Shown here: piece after piece, positions 24,492 to 36,025 of the stretch
How positions within the stretch are numbered: the first letter of the stretch is position 1
How the letters are laid out: each line of letters opens with the position of its first letter
Assembly: GCA_016758965.1 (NCBI GenBank)
Contig: JAEPRB010000008.1
Span: forward strand, 340,157-404,156
Origin: Circinella minor
Lineage: Eukaryota; Mucoromycota; Mucoromycetes; Mucorales; Lichtheimiaceae
Direction of reading: 5' to 3'
Length of the DNA stretch: 64,000 nucleotides
The notes under the pieces: generated by a model
Seen by the model: only the letters and a program-made list of their open reading frames with translations
What the model was told of the DNA's origin: nothing
Databases searched by the model: none
Position numbers and translations under genes: made by a program

Positions 24492-25380
24492 GGTTGTTAA
24501 TGCTGCGAAGCAACTTGTTATAATGACCAGACCCAGCTCCGACCAGAACTTGAAAAGCCAGAGAGAAACACAAATTCTGCAAGAAAGCAAAAAGATGAAG
24601 TATTCATATTTACATCATCCATTAATCATCATCATCATATCCTTCTCCATCCCATTGCCTCCATGTCATTTATCTTTTTATATTTTTTTGTCGAAACCCT
24701 AAGTATCTCACTTGCTTTATCATATCTTTTTTTATTCATTCTTCCCGATCCATCCCTCATCCTTTGCTTTCTCAGTCATCTATCATCAAAACACAATAAA
24801 TTCTAAAATTACTTGTTCCTTTTTTTTTATTTTTCTTCAGTTGTTGTGCGTGTGAAGTAAACTAAATAACAACATTTTGACACGAGCAATTTAGCCCATC
24901 GTGTCAGTTGTTGTTCCAAACTATGATCAATCATGTCTCCATCCAACTTCCAATTCATAATAGATCAAAGAGCATAAAACAAAAAAAAGGCCAAGTAGTT
25001 GATCTTGCACTTTCAGATGCTTATTATGATAAAGAACATTTATGCAAAAAAAAAAAAAAAAAATTTAGATCAATCAAATGATCTGCTTACTTTTTAATTT
25101 TGATGGCGTCCATACTATTAATTATAACCTCAATAAACAATATCAAAAATAATTATGACGCATATAATTCGACAGGCCAGGTACTGCTCTTTCTTTAGGG
25201 TATAATATAATATTTATGCTTCTTTAAATACCAATCGCCAAAAAGTTAGATAACTTAGAAAGTGTGGGAAGAAATATTCTCGGAAGGACGGAATGGGAGA
25301 ATTCATATGATATTGTAATTGAGATTAAGTACACACCCAATTGTCCCAGTTTCCAAATTGGATTTGTTTCAAATTTTTTT
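24492..25380. other. Intergenic upstream of the seven-exon gene
   Basis: CT-rich at 24600-24790, then AT-rich with a run of about 18 A near 25046-25063. No gene is supported. Confidence 0.4.
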
Positions 25381-25606
25381 AAACGTTTTTCTCTTTTACT
25401 TACAAGTTTTTACATACTATGACTACTTTTTTATATGAAAATAAAGATGGCAAAGTTTTTGATAAGCATGGAAAGGAAACTCATGTCCATTAGAACAACT
25501 AACAACGTACGATCAGTACATTGATCTCAAGCCACCTGAAAAAACGATAACGATAAAAATCGAAGAGCCAGAAGAGGAGATTACTGATCAACAAACAGTG
25601 TGGCCC
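25381..25606 (+). mobile_element. 5' fragment of the same mariner family
   Basis: This plus-strand segment matches the 5' part of the element at 17687-19221: the AAACGTTTTTCTC leader, the ATG region (MTTFLYEN-like), and the block corresponding to LKPPEKTITIKIEEPEEEIT. Similarity starts inside the TIR boundary and stops after GATCAACAAACA, so both ends are missing. It carries the same frame break after the CATGTCCATTA word as the main copy. Confidence 0.85.
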
Positions 25607-27403
25607 GCATATCATGTGTATGGGTAGCCAAAAAAGAAAAGAAGAGATAGTAGCAACACTCTGCCCTCGTACAAACTGGAAATATATTAATTTTCAATAA
25701 CAAACAAAACCTTCCAGATGATTGTAACAAACAACAAAAATATAAATGTGTTGCGAACACTCTGTCTTCAGAAAACTAACTTTTAATAACAAACAACAAA
25801 AATATTCATTTATGATTTTATTATTTTTTCGATGCTACTTCTCGGCAAATACACCTCTTCTACCAGGACAGATGCCTAAATGACAATTTGAGCACTGCGG
25901 TCATTTCTTCTTTGTCTTGAGAAGGTTGTTGTTGTGGTGATGATGATGATGAAGAATAATTTATACTTTAAACATGGAATAGAGGGGGGTTGCGTAAAAG
26001 TAGTGAGAATGATTCCATCATGTTTAGTAAAAGGATTGTTGGATGGTAAGATGGAGAAAAGTTGAACTAGGAGTACGATGATATGGACTAGAAAAAATAT
26101 TTATTTTTAATGCCAATGGTCGTTGTGGTGATGATGGGTGTGATGATGAATTATTATTAGCTTGTTAGTTGTTACGGGTAAGTAAGAGTTGGTGGATTAA
26201 TAAGAGGAGGTAGTGTTTGAGCCTCAGAAGCAACTAATTTTGTGTTATGCGAACCACATGTATTATCTTTGAAGGCATTTTCTCAAATTTTAATTGTCAT
26301 TTCTAGTGTATTTTTTTGAACAGAATACTATTGAGCTTGGCAATTATTATTCCAAGTACCGTTTTATCGTCGACATCAGGTGTTTCAATCAATAAATTGG
26401 TATCCATCAGTGTAGTAATATTTTTGACAGGTAATACCATATGTAGTGACAAATAAAATAATAATAAAGGAAATGTATGCGATTGTGTCAAAAAAAAAAA
26501 AGTAAAAGAAGTTCTCGTCCTGCATAACAAACAATACACGCAGCATTCCAAAAAAAGAAACTAGAATGTAAACTCAACACTTTAACTTCGTTTCCGCACT
26601 TTAACTTTTAATTCTATTCGCCAGGTCTCCCATACCCATCATAGTAGGGCCGAACGAACTCAAATAATTTTATAAGCGATAGTGAAAGAGTTCTTTCACG
26701 AAATTATTAAGCTCTTACATGAAAAATAAAAAACCACAAGCGAATTTTCTAAGCCCGCTCTTGAAAAATTAGAGTCTCACTCGCGAAAATAGCGAGTTCG
26801 TAGTCGAAAATTCTCTGCTCTTTGGCTAAAATTCAAAGGCCGGGCATGAAAAAAAAAAAGCTCGTAGATGAAAAATTTCTGTTCGTGGGCGTGATCGAAA
26901 GCAAAATCCTGTACATAAACATGCAATCCCGTGAAATTTAGATACAAATAAAAATGTCAGTCTCCACTGTTTACCGTGTTATTTGTTTTTGTACACGTCG
27001 AAAAAAACACAAAAAAAAGCATAATTAAATTGGATCACTTTTTCTAAATAAATACGTAATAGTATTTAAAAAGTCAAGTCAGTAGCCTATGTGCGTGGGA
27101 ATTTCGGAAACTTCAATTGGTAATGTAAACAAACTTGTTTTTTAAAGCTTTTATTTATTTTTATTTTTGATCGTACAATTGTGACAATAAGCTTTTATGG
27201 AGTTCTATGTATTAATAGCAGAAAATATTCTGTATTATTTATTTTTATTTTTTAAAGAAAGATAAAAACGTGTTATCTCGCTAGGGTGGAAAGATAGACA
27301 GAGCATTGACCAGTCCAGCAGGAGAAACATAAAACGCACTGTTAACATGTTCAGGGGTGACTGTGCTTGTAAAAAGTTAAGGCTCTAAAATATCACTACG
27401 ATT
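25607..27403. repeat. Intergenic with diverged short repeats
   Basis: No supported gene. At 25840-25990 a minus-strand frame ends PQCSNCHLGICPGRRGVF, a possible zinc-ribbon remnant of a transposase, but it is preceded by a stop. At 26689-26900 about seven degenerate G(C/T)TC...GAAAATT words recur at irregular spacing. A (GAT)n-type tract lies near 25935-25950. Confidence 0.4.
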
Positions 27404-29660
27404 ATGCAACACCATGTTAATCGCCGCTTTAAAAATGTTGTTAAGGGTTATTCAGGGAACAAAAAAAAATTACTTCCTGCAATTTTTTTGTCTCTTATTC
27501 CTGGTTGTTACTACGCGATGCTATCAAAACAAGAAAATAGCGCAAATCAAACTGTAGATTCATTAAAGATTATTCCATTAAAGCGTTCTTTAGAAATCGC
27601 TTCTACTGATAACAATGATGAAATCCGATCCACACAAACACTTGAAGAAATATACAACGTTAATATATTACCAAGGATTCAAAACGCGTTGAACCAAGAA
27701 CAAAATGACAAAGTGATTGAAGAGTCGAATCGAATGCTTGCTGACCTGAAGAGTATAGAGATAAACGTTATGAAGTTTCAAATGAACGCATGGAAAAACA
27801 AAGGAAATTTAAACCAGCAACTAAAATATGCCAAAATAATTATTGAACAAGCACCTAAAGATTCCATCGGTTACATCAACGCAGCTGAAGTATACTCCAT
27901 GCGTGGTCAACAAGTTCGAGCACGAGCGATTACAAACAGAGGAATGATTTATGTTCGAAAAATTGATAAAGATGGGCATGCCAAGCTTAGAAAACTAGAC
28001 CAAGATGCACTCTGTCAAATATCAAAACGTATTGACTTTATTGCTGAGCTTCCTTACGATCTTGCCTGCATGGTCGCTAACTGTTTTCAGTTCGAATCAC
28101 TTGGCGAATATATAATGGTTTCTCGTACATGGAGAGAACGGTTATTGCAATATCCAACAATTTGGCGTAGGTGGACTTACGATACTTATTGTAACTCAAT
28201 GAATAGAGTTTGCTTCTTACCCAAGATTACAGCACATATTCAAGAATTATCAGTAAGTAATGTCAGCACAAGTCAATCTGTTTTCGATAATATCATCAAA
28301 CTTCTTGAGTCGGTTGAATTTCCAGCTCTACGCAAGTTGAAAATAAAAGCACGTAAGTCATTATTATTATTATTTGTTATGAACTATACACTTCAATTAG
28401 TGGATTCTAACTTTTATTTTTATTTTTTTATTTATTTTGCATTGTTCAGGGGATATGTACATTCATAATTCTGAATTTTTAAAGAAAATGGGTGCAACTG
28501 TAACACATCTTTCTCTCTTCTTGAACGATGCTGAAGTAATTCCACTCTCTCAAGTTCTTATGGATTGTAGGAACCTGATTAAACTTGAGTATGGTTTCTT
28601 TGGAATTGATTCAACCCATTTCGTCTCGGTAACCAGCTTGGAGTATACAACATCACTCAAGGAGCTTCATGTCATTAATAGTGACATTGTTGCGCTTGCT
28701 GGAGAGAGTTTAGATGGTATTATCAAGAATTCTCCAAAGCTTCGTGTTATTTCACTTGTCGGAGTGGACACGAGTATATTACCAACAATCTATCATTATT
28801 GCCCTGATTTGGTTTTACTTTCTTTGAATACAGAGAGTTTTATGGATGTGAACTCAATAGTCAGTCGGATCTCAGATGAAGCCACCGACTTGCAGTATTT
28901 ATATTTATATACCGTCTCATCCTTTAATTATGTCAAACCGTTTTTGGAAAAACATCAAAACACATTAAAGGAGTTAGAACTTGGAATTGGAATTGGTCTA
29001 TCACAAGGAAGTCAAGAAGATGGAGCGCAAAACTGGAGATTCCTTTCGTTCTTGAAAATGCCTAAATTGGAATACGTATTGTATGATATGGAATCTTTAT
29101 CATCATTGGAGCAATATGTTGTACCCATGATACAACATTCTCCATTAATTCATGTGATGAAACTCAGAAATTTTTCAAATCATGGTATCACTGATGATAT
29201 GATTCAAATCATGGGAACCCTCAGCTTGCACGAAATCGTTATACACTGTTGTAAGTTTGTTTTAACGAACAAGGAAGCCGCGATCAAAATATTTCAAAAG
29301 TTGTACGATTTGTCAGATGTAGAAATTTACCACTGTTTTGGAACAGCCCAAATCGCATTGGAAGCTGTGGCATCTTTACCATCACTGATAAATCTAGAAA
29401 TTGCTGGACAAAACAAGATGACTATGGCTGACTTGCAGAGTTTTATCGTGAAGTTAGTGAGAAACGCCGACTGTTTGATGAGAGTTAAATTTGAAGACAT
29501 GACACTCAATAGTAAAGTATTAGAAAAATTTCAGAATGGTTTTTATGGAAAGAAAATATTGCTACGTTGTATTCAGGGTGTAACTGAGGACGAGACACAG
29601 AAAGCTCTTCTGGATATTCCCTTTTCATTTGAGCCTGAAGTAGTCGATGAAATGTATTAA
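27404..29660 (+). CDS. F-box protein with TPR-like N-terminus and leucine-rich C-terminus
   Basis: Two exons, 27404-28352 and 28450-29660, join in phase (97-bp intron, GTAAGT donor, TTGTTCAG acceptor) to 719 residues. Residues about 95-190 look like two degenerate TPR helix pairs (QLKYAKIIIEQAPKDSIGYI...AEVYSMRGQQVRARAITNRG). Then comes an F-box (FIAELPYDLACMVANCF...YIMVSRTWRERLLQYPTIW). The remainder is leucine-rich with irregular repeats (LRVISLVGVDTSILPTIYHYC; LKELELGIGI). This order matches the fungal Pof3/Dia2 type, whose members are SCF ubiquitin-ligase adaptors acting in the nucleus at replication forks, and the many related Mucorales F-box proteins. Odd point: residues 24-41 (LPAIFLSLIPGCYYAML) are hydrophobic enough for a membrane segment, unusual for an SCF adaptor. 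An ATG farther in could be the real start. Confidence 0.85.
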
Positions 29661-30205
29661 TAATAAACAGTTATTTATACCGGTATTTGCTCGAATCCTG
29701 TGCGACTTATATCATTATACGTATCAGTGACAGATTCACACATACCTACTTTCTTTTTTTTTATACGTACCTGTTACGTAGACAATGTAACCAAACCACC
29801 AATAATTATTTTATATCTTTATGTGTGACAGTGAGTCCAAGATAGCTTAAATAAAGTTTATATGACGAAACAGCAAATGCAAAAAAAAAAAAAAAATTAC
29901 TTTTTGACGACTTGAACGGAATACTTGTCAATACAATCAAAAACCTCAAATAGACGGATATTTATTATCTTTTGTTAATTCATATTTTTAAACCAATTAT
30001 ATATTGTATACCTGAGCTATCATAACTATGTATAGATAGCAAATAATTTTACATAACAACAGAAGACCATTATTGTTAATATATATAGACTTGTTTAATA
30101 ATATAAACATAAGTACAAAAAAAAAATCATAAATTTAACAATTTTATTTTTCTAACACAATGAAGGAAAAAAATATGCAAATATTGTAGAATGATGATAC
30201 AAATT
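29661..30205. other. Convergent 3' intergenic region
   Basis: It lies between the 3' ends of the F-box gene (+) and SGT2 (-). It is AT-rich with A-runs and AATAAA-like words near 29660 and 29850, consistent with polyadenylation regions. No gene is seen. Confidence 0.5.
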
Positions 30206-32212
30206 TTAGTTCGAATTGTTTCCACCTCCATTGTTGTTATTGTTGGCACCTCCCATGAATTGTCTTGCCCTTTAAAGATATTATATAAAAAATAAATTAA
30301 TCAGAATCCATATCAGATAACAAAAAAAGTTATATCTAGAGAAAACAATAATAGTAGACTTACATTTCCATCATTTCAGGATTATTCAACATATCTGCAA
30401 GACCACCAGCTTCACCAGCACCTCCGCCTGGTGCATTACCGCCAGCTCCTGGTGCTCCACCACCACCCATCATATTTTGTGCCCTATATAATAACATATG
30501 ATTAATTACATACTTTCAAACATTTACTTGACAACCATCCTCCATTATAAATTTTCATTGAGAATCAATATATGTATACATACATTCTTGCAAGGTTTGG
30601 ATTATTCATCAATTGGTCTAAAGCACCGGATTGCATCATTTGTTGTGCCATACCCATCAATTGTGGGTTATTTAATAAAGCTCCCAAATCAGGCATGCCA
30701 CCAGCTCCTCCTCCAGGCATACCACGAGTGCCGGATGGAGAGCTTTCTGGAGAACGATCAACACTACCAAGCTTAGATTTAGCAGTAGCCATCGATGACT
30801 TGATAAGAGCGTTTTCAGGATCTAATGCAAGACCCTTTTCATATGCATCAACTGCTTCTTGGTATTTTTGCTGACAGAACAAAGCATGACTATATTTATT
30901 ATTGTTAAATAACATTAAATACATCTATATATGTTCCACTATTTTTCATTTCATCCTTCCTCTCCCCCCCCTCACTGACCACTCTTATCGCTATTAAAAT
31001 ACAGATTTATTAACTCTATCCCACCCAAAATAATAATAATAATAATAATAGTAATAATACTTTACCCTAATCGACTATAACCCTTACTATATTTAGGATC
31101 AATTTCAATAGCCTTGTTTGCATCATTTACAGCTTTATCATAGTCACCTTGTTGACTATATGCAGCAGCACTATATATATATATATAAATACATTAATTA
31201 TTATTTTATCAGCAACTATATTGTTTTTGATCACCTTCTCTTTCTTTCTAAGTTTATCACGTGATAAATATTATATAATTTATAATTTTTTACCGGTTTG
31301 CATAGTAAACAGCTTGAGCACCATTGATTTCAATTGCTTCGGTATAAAGCTTAATAGCTTCAGGATAATTACGTTCTGAAACCTTACGGTTACCTGCGGC
31401 CTTAAGTTCTTCAGCCTTCTTTTTATCCTCTTCTGAAATCTCCTGTATTAACAAAGAAATAATATATCCACAACAATTCATCAGTTAAACCTATAATCCT
31501 CTCTTTCATTCCTTTGCTTTGATGATAAACAAATATAATAAAAAAAAATGATTGGTGTATTTTTTCTCATCTTACAGTATCTAATATAGAAGTAAAATGC
31601 ATGCAAATCAAGTTAAAAACATTATCTATTATAATAATACTTTGCAGACCTTCAAAAAAATGAATGAGATCATTTTAGTCTTACTTTGAGCAGCAGCACC
31701 AGTAGGGGCAGCAGAGGAAGAGGAACCACCAGCTGGGGCCTATTATAAAGTTAGAAAAAAAAAAGGTACCGCAGTTATAATTATCATTTCATTAAGTTCA
31801 TTTAGAATAGTAGCCGCGTAGACATTTCAAAATGATATTATATATTTATATATAAAAATGAATATTCATACTTGAGCACGAGACTTGGACTTGGTCTTAA
31901 GATATACTTCAAAAATAGACAGCAAGTTGGCAGGCTTGGTGCTATAAGCTTCTTGTTGAGCAGCATCAGTGGGATCTACGCCGAAAGCTTCACCAATACA
32001 CTGCATGGCAACTATATATATATATATATATATATAAAGACACCAGATCAATTTTCCCATAATCTTATTACAGATTTGAAAAAAAGCTATAAAAAAATTG
32101 ATTTACCTTCAATGCCTTCAGTATCATCTTGCTTGATAGTACCATCGTCGCATGACTTTTGAAGAAACTCTAAAATAGAGTATACCAAAGCTTTCTTATT
32201 TTCGGCTGCCAT
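30206..32212 (-). CDS. SGT2: Small glutamine-rich TPR cochaperone (Sgt2/SGTA)
   Basis: Eight exons from ATG 32212 ([20 protein letters not shown]) to TAA 30206-30208, about 320 residues. The N-terminus is the SGTA homodimerisation domain (helical, ending [10 protein letters not shown]). An Ala/Ser/Gly linker follows, then three TPR motifs: [44 protein letters not shown] and [19 protein letters not shown]. The C-terminus is rich in Gly, Met, Asn and Gln with [14 protein letters not shown] and [10 protein letters not shown] repeats, the substrate-binding part. Sgt2 takes tail-anchored membrane proteins from the ribosome side and hands them to the Get4/Get5-Get3 pathway through interaction with chaperones. 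It is cytosolic. One exon boundary (donor GTCTGC after ...MISFIFLK) is unusual and may be slightly misplaced. Confidence 0.93.
31031..31063. repeat. (AAT)n microsatellite in an SGT2 intron
   Basis: About nine AAT/AGT triplets in a row inside an intron of the SGT2 gene. Confidence 0.8.
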
Positions 32213-32851
32213 TTGAGTAAGTTTATGTGAAAAATGTACTTAAAAAGCGAAAAGGGGGAGGGAGAGGGGTTATAAAAATAAAATCAAAAAAATAAGTCGT
32301 ACTGTGAAATTCTTCTGGTAGGTTCGAACTGCAATTGACTTTATAGAAAAAAAACATTACTCCTTTTCTTTTACTACGCTTTGATGATAAATAACATTTT
32401 TGAAAACGTTTTTTTTTTTTTTTTGGCTCTTTTTTGGCAAACTAGATTACCATAACTATATGTTTTATGTCATAACACATAAAAGAAATCTGTTGTTTGT
32501 TTTATCAACTCGTGGTTTGTAATAACAAACAAGGAAATCGATCACTTCCTTGTTGATATATACATATTGTGCTAAAATGATTTATAATGAATGAGAGTAA
32601 TATAGAAATTGATATATTATAATTACTAGTACTATTTATTAAATTAAAGATACATAAGTACGTAAACGGTTTCACATTTTTTCAGGATTACACTGAACAT
32701 AAATAAGAGTGAGAGAATAAGTTAATGACAATAGGTATCCTTTCAAGAATAGTAAATATTTGTCTGCTTACATAGTAAAAGTAATCTATTATATCTAAAG
32801 ATACGTAAAGCTACGTATCCACAAGAGAAGTAACAAACCTTTTTTGGAAAC

Positions 32852-32891
<40 letters not shown>

Positions 32892-33825
32892 CATATATAA
32901 GATACAATAAATAAATGTAAAAAAAAAAAAAATCATACACATTTATGCACTTTTGTGGAAACGATGTATGGTTTGGAAAACTTTGAATAACATAGGATAT
33001 GAATATTCTTTTATTAAGCTGAACCATTGAATGTGTATGTAGTACTGTATTGTCTTTTCAAAATAAATAAATAAATTATAACTGAAAATATAAACAAGAT
33101 CACCGATCGAAATGTGTATTTTTTTATGAGTACACCAACTATAGGTCTACAATATACCCAACTAATGTCGTTAACTTATCTGATAATCGAATTAGTACAT
33201 TGAACCTCATTTTGAGATAACTCTTTTGATTTCCTTTCCTTGGCTAATTGTTTTCTTTTACTATGTACGTATATAAACTCTATTTGAAGAATAGCCACAC
33301 TCTTGACAATTTGATGAGTGTAAATAAATTTATGGTCTTGTGATAGAAAGATGTTGAATAGTAGCATCAATCAAAAGAAAACAAGAACATTATATCATTC
33401 ATTAATGCATAATAACAAAGTTATTTTTCATGTACATAAAGACTTAATACAAAGAAGCAATAATTGATAAGAAGACATACTTTTAGTAGCTATAAAAACG
33501 TAAATAGTTATGTGATTTAACTTTTCCATTTTGAACTTCGTACTTAAATTGTTTATTTATGATCCTTTTTCTTCTTGCTGTTAAGCTGGTATAGAAGCGA
33601 TCAGGGATTATTATAGTATTTTACACAAGAACAGAAAATTATGAGGACTAGCAACCTTTTGCATATGTTATGCGACTTTGATATGTTTATTTCAATAAAA
33701 GGAACAGCAATTGAATTCTCAAGGCATTGATAATATCAGATACGCATATACTTTTTTGAACGGCTTTAATACTGTAAATATTTTTATTGGTAAGTAAGAA
33801 TAGATTAAAGCTTGAAAGTTATTAT
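32213..33825. other. SGT2 upstream region and AT-rich intergenic
   Basis: No gene is supported. A compound microsatellite, (TA)n followed by (TG)n, lies at about 32852-32892. Open frames of 60-95 codons at 32743-33370 on the minus strand are translations of this repeat and AT-rich sequence. Confidence 0.4.
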
Positions 33826-34066
33826 TCAAAGAATGTCACAAAAAGGAGTAGTTTCATCCAGAATAATCGCCACATATTTAGTTCGTCGTCTCGATTCGTC
33901 AATAAAATGATTATTTACGTATTTGTCTTCTTCGCCAATATATGTTTCCATTGCTTTTTGACTTAATAAAAAGTACCAAAAAAAGACTCTTCATGTTACG
34001 AGGTTGCATAACAACATATCAATGTTCTGCGATTCTTTCAATCCGTCTTGAATAAAGTCGATATTT
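33826..34066 (-). pseudogene. Coding-like two-part remnant
   Basis: On the minus strand an open stretch NIDFIQDGLKESQNIDMLLC ends at a possible GTAACA donor. After an acceptor ending TTATTAAG, a second open stretch (METYIGEEDKYVNNHFIDES...) ends DILstop at 33826. Codon use is more coding-like than the surroundings. No family is recognised; it is probably a remnant of a transposon or lost gene. Confidence 0.3.
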
Positions 34067-35122
34067 TTATTTAAATATACATGGAAAAAAGTATTAATAA
34101 TTGATTATTCCCATTACGATCAAACTTCAAGATAGAAACCACAAAATAATTATTACCTTTTTTTTTTATTTTTTGCTTGTTCTGCCTTTCCTTATCATTT
34201 GCAAACTATGGATACCAGCTGGTAATCACTATTACTTAATCATCCTTAATGCTTCGTGAGTATTGTCAAATATTAGCAGGCTATCAGTTTACGACAAATT
34301 GAATAATGTTTTAATCACCTGTTGAATGAATATTTATATTCAAAAGAAAGTATATGATTTCAATAACTACGATGTATTTCTTCTCACAGCCCCCTTTTTT
34401 GTCTATTATTATCGTACAGTTCTTTTGGTAACAGCTTCTTTTTTCGAGTCGAATTTATTATATCCACTAAATAAGTAAAAAAAATGTTTAAATGGACATT
34501 AATGGTATACATCAATATGGTATCAATTATTTCTTCAATTTATATTATTATAATTGTCATGTCACCAATTAAACCATAGCGTAGACGTCGAAACTAAGAA
34601 AACTGTATTGCTTGCCCTTCAGTTGTTCGTCCTACAAAATATCCCAATCCTTACCCCCAACCAAATACAGTTTTCCGTTTACCTTGTTAATCATATCTAT
34701 TTATTATAAAAAGTAAAACAAAGTAAAGTAAAGCACCCCACAATCCATCTAATTAAAACATACCATAATTCCATTCAAGTACCTCGTTTCTTCAACCACT
34801 GTAATAAAAAGAAAAAAAATGAAGTAGAGAATAAACATATATACATACCGAAAATGAGTGTTTGTTTATCCAAACGTTACTAAATTATTTAAAACATGAA
34901 AACTATTTTGTTTTACCTTGATTTATCAATCATTCTTCAATCCATCCCCAAATCAAGAAGAATGATGTTGTTGCATGCTCTTGAGCTTCTTCAGCTTTGG
35001 CGTTTCCTTGATTCCATTTCAACAACCACAATATGGCTGTTTCTTTAATATATATATATAAATACATATAAAAAAAGAAGAAAGAAAATAAAACATCGCC
35101 ATAGAAGCTTGTTACAACTACT
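34067..35122. other. AT-rich intergenic, no gene seen
   Basis: No coding frame or repeat of note was found on either strand, apart from short A/T homopolymers and a TA run near 35049-35060. Confidence 0.35.
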
Positions 35123-35199
35123 ATGACTCGGTTATTAACTATAGTAACAGCCTTTCATACCAAATCTAGTATCGCCATCCTAAGACGAACAAATACTAA

Positions 35200-35600
35200 G
35201 GCACATCCACACACTCCTTTACTTCCACCCATCCACACACACTCTTTCATTTACGCTCCTTCGCTTCTACTACTTTGCTTACACCCATTTGCTTCCCCTC
35301 ACTCATTTACACCCATTAGCTCACGCCCATTCATTCACACTCATAGCTCCCACTCATTCACTTACATCCATTAGCTTCCATCCACACTTACACTCACTAA
35401 CGTGCCTTCACTCACAGGCATTCACCTCCACTCCTTCACTTACATCCCTTCACTTCCGCTCATTAAGTTACACCAATTAATTTCCACTCACTCGCACCCA
35501 TTCCCTTCAACTCATTCATTTCCATTCATTCATTTCCTCCCATTGCCTTCCACCCATTTGTTTCTACACTTTCACTCACATCCATTCACTTATACATGTA
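35200..35600 (+). repeat. C/T/A-rich degenerate minisatellite
   Basis: The plus strand is strongly depleted in G and made of variants of a short unit such as CATTCACTTACATCCATTAG repeated over about 400 bp. The long open frames here (for example His/Ser/Thr/Leu-rich frames on the plus strand) arise from lack of stops in the repeat rather than from a gene. Confidence 0.65.
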
Positions 35601-35659
35601 CTCATTTCGCTCACTTTCTTTTTCCTTCCTTTTTTTTCATTTTTTTCCTTTTTTTCAAT

Positions 35660-36025
35660 CACTTACCTTGTTACTTACCTTATTGCATTGCCAGCCTTGT
35701 TACTTACCTTGTTACTTACCTTATTGCATCGCTGGCCTTGCTACTTACCTTTTTACCTACCTTGTTGAATCACCAGCCTTGTTACTTACCTTGTTGCATC
35801 GCCGGCCTTGCTACTTACCTTGTTACTTACCTTATTGCATCGCCGGCCTTGCTACTTACCTTTTTACCTACCTTGTTGAATCACCAGTCTTGTTCCTTAC
35901 CTTGTTGCATCACCAGCCTTGTCACTTACCTTGTTGCATCACCAGCCTTGTTACTTACCTTTTTACCTACCTTGTTGCATCGCCGGCCTTGTTACTTACC
36001 TTGTTGAATCGCCAGCCTTGTCATC
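35660..36025. repeat. Minisatellite of TTGTTACTTACC / GCATCGCCGGCC units
   Basis: Two interleaved short modules, (T)TGTTACTTACCT and a GC-richer TGCATCGCCGGCC, alternate for about 365 bp with small variants. On the minus strand the first module reads AAGGTAAGTAACAAGG, and ACTTACCTT occurs 12 times by my count. The plus-strand open frames (Leu/Tyr/Cys/Ala-rich) are repeat translation. Confidence 0.85.

Noticed and set aside
25850..25990. Zinc-ribbon-like PQCSNCHLGICPGRRG on the minus strand
   Set aside because: Short and directly preceded by a stop; no flanking transposase or TIR could be tied to it.
32318..32336. tRNA T-loop-like GGTTCGAACT
   Set aside because: No acceptor, D or anticodon stems can be formed around it; similar isolated matches (for example near 41850) also fail.
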